This document shows, in pieces, positions 35,328-36,261 of a stretch of 36,261 bases of DNA. The position numbers and the translations under genes were made by a program. The DNA is from Pleurobrachia bachei. Taxonomy: Eukaryota; Ctenophora; Tentaculata; Cydippida; Pleurobrachiidae. The notes under the pieces are model-generated. The model worked only from the letters and a program-made list of their open reading frames with translations, was not told the origin of the DNA and made no database searches. Positions within the stretch are counted from its first letter, which is position 1. Every line of letters starts with the position of its first letter. The stretch spans positions 13,464 to 49,724 of the forward strand of contig AVPN01000497.1 of NCBI GenBank assembly GCA_000695325.1. The letters are read 5' to 3'.

Positions 35328-36261
35328 CATGACCTTGATTTCTGTGTGAATCTGTGCGAATGCTATCTGTGTGAATACTATCTGTGAGATTCTTCGTGTG
35401 CTGAGTCAATACGTGATTCATATGTTATAGGTTTAGTTGAACCAGGTTTCATGTCAAATTAAACTTCAGGTTCACTTTAAAGGGTACTCTCTGTGATGTT
35501 GAGTAAGGGGTGGAGAGGTGTTGAGTAACAATTTGCTGCTGCAGTACACCTCCACGTAACGTGCGTGTACTGCAACGTCAATATTTTAATGGTTTAGAGG
35601 AGAAGACATGGGGAGGTGGGGAGAGGTAGGTACTAGGTAGGGAGAGGTAGTTAGAGCGAGAGTACTAAAACAAGCAGACTAAAGACTAAATGCAAGAGAG
35701 ATAGAAAAAGGAGAGTCTGAAAGCAAGCGCTGAGTCCATACGAGATATACTTTATGCGGTCGTGAGGGGTTAAACAATCTCAAGAAGCTTGTGACGTTTC
35801 CCTGGTCTTTTGTCAGACACCCCCTCATGCTTACCTCCCCAAGCGTGATTTACTTCTCTTCTATCTCTTCTATCTTAGTAAGCGTTTCTCTCTCTTCCTC
35901 TCTCTATCAGTATCTTTCTCTCCGCCATAGCTATAGATGCAGCAGATGTCCGTATACATTGTCGACTCTCCCTCTCCCTGCATTAGACAGTAGCTAATGT
36001 ATTGGTGTACAGTTCATTACATGTATTACCCTCCATACGTATTCACTGCCTCAAGGCATGACCTCTCCTCAATCTATGAAATTCCCAGGACCCAGAGGCC
36101 CAATAGAATAGCCGTAGTTCTGTGCAGTATCTATGAGTTTTTAGTGCGTTGGTACTGGCTATATTTCAGCGAACTTTGGTTGGTACTGATCCACCAATAC
36201 ATCTTCTCCATTTGCTTCTTCTCTTCCCATGATCCCATACTGATACTTTGCTTGTATTCTA
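35328..36261. other. 3' flank or next intron
   Basis: No exon seen. It has tandem TCTGTGTGAAT-like units (35341-35395), a near-perfect palindrome (35540-35574), GA-rich text (35600-35720) and CT-rich text (35880-35925). Whether this is intron or intergenic depends on use of the 35248 donor. Confidence 0.5.
35540..35574. repeat. 35-bp near-perfect palindrome
   Basis: Outer arms TGCAGTACAC and GTGTACTGCA pair perfectly; the centre contains CACGTAACGTG, itself a palindrome. It could form a cruciform or hairpin. Confidence 0.6.

Overview
This window is eukaryotic genomic DNA, almost certainly from an invertebrate animal. Coding exons are interrupted by spliceosomal introns of about 100 bp to more than 1 kb. 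CT/GA microsatellites are frequent and there are two runs of N (10716-11272 and 24689-25223). There are no operons, no recognisable tRNA or rRNA genes and no CRISPR array. I cannot name the species. The compact introns and a large protein that matches no family I know would suit a non-bilaterian such as a sponge, but that is a guess.

Layout. Bases 1-59 (minus strand) may be the first coding exon of a divergent Tyr-rich gene that runs out of the window. Bases 60-7684 hold no convincing exon; they contain polypurine and polypyrimidine tracts and a perfect TCACGTGA-containing palindrome. From 7685 to at least 35247/35327 there is one giant plus-strand gene. I chained it by hand: every accepted splice junction was checked for reading phase, and nearly all use GT-AG with a phase match.

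The inferred protein has about 3,000 residues or more and no obvious signal peptide. In order it contains: (1) a Tyr-rich N-terminus; (2) a conserved globular-looking block of about 150 aa in exon 8; (3) a Gly/Ser/Tyr low-complexity segment with a VSGSGSxGYG decapeptide array; (4) a Ser/Pro/Tyr region of SKPYSPS-like repeats; (5) acidic repeats of about 39 aa; (6) a long Lys/Glu/Ala/Asp helix of single-alpha-helix or coiled-coil type; (7) a series of roughly 90-aa beta-strand-like repeats; (8) a C-terminal series of small modules with the signature LTxxEFQxFQ. The C-terminal modules sit on symmetric phase 1-1 exons, some amplified in tandem. I recognise none of the repeat families. By architecture it looks like a structural, cytoskeletal or matrix-like scaffold, which is inference only.

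Much of the region is duplicated. Both N gaps are flanked by the same sequence on each side, as expected when overlapping contig ends or haplotypes were scaffolded without merging. Other tandem duplications lie inside contigs: 12436-16021, 16894-18993, 20388-23256, 29756-32250 and 32402-34756. Several of these duplicates carry a frameshift, a truncated exon or a lost splice site. As assembled, no single path through exon 9 is open. The true gene is probably a mosaic of the copies, or the copies are two haplotypes laid end to end.
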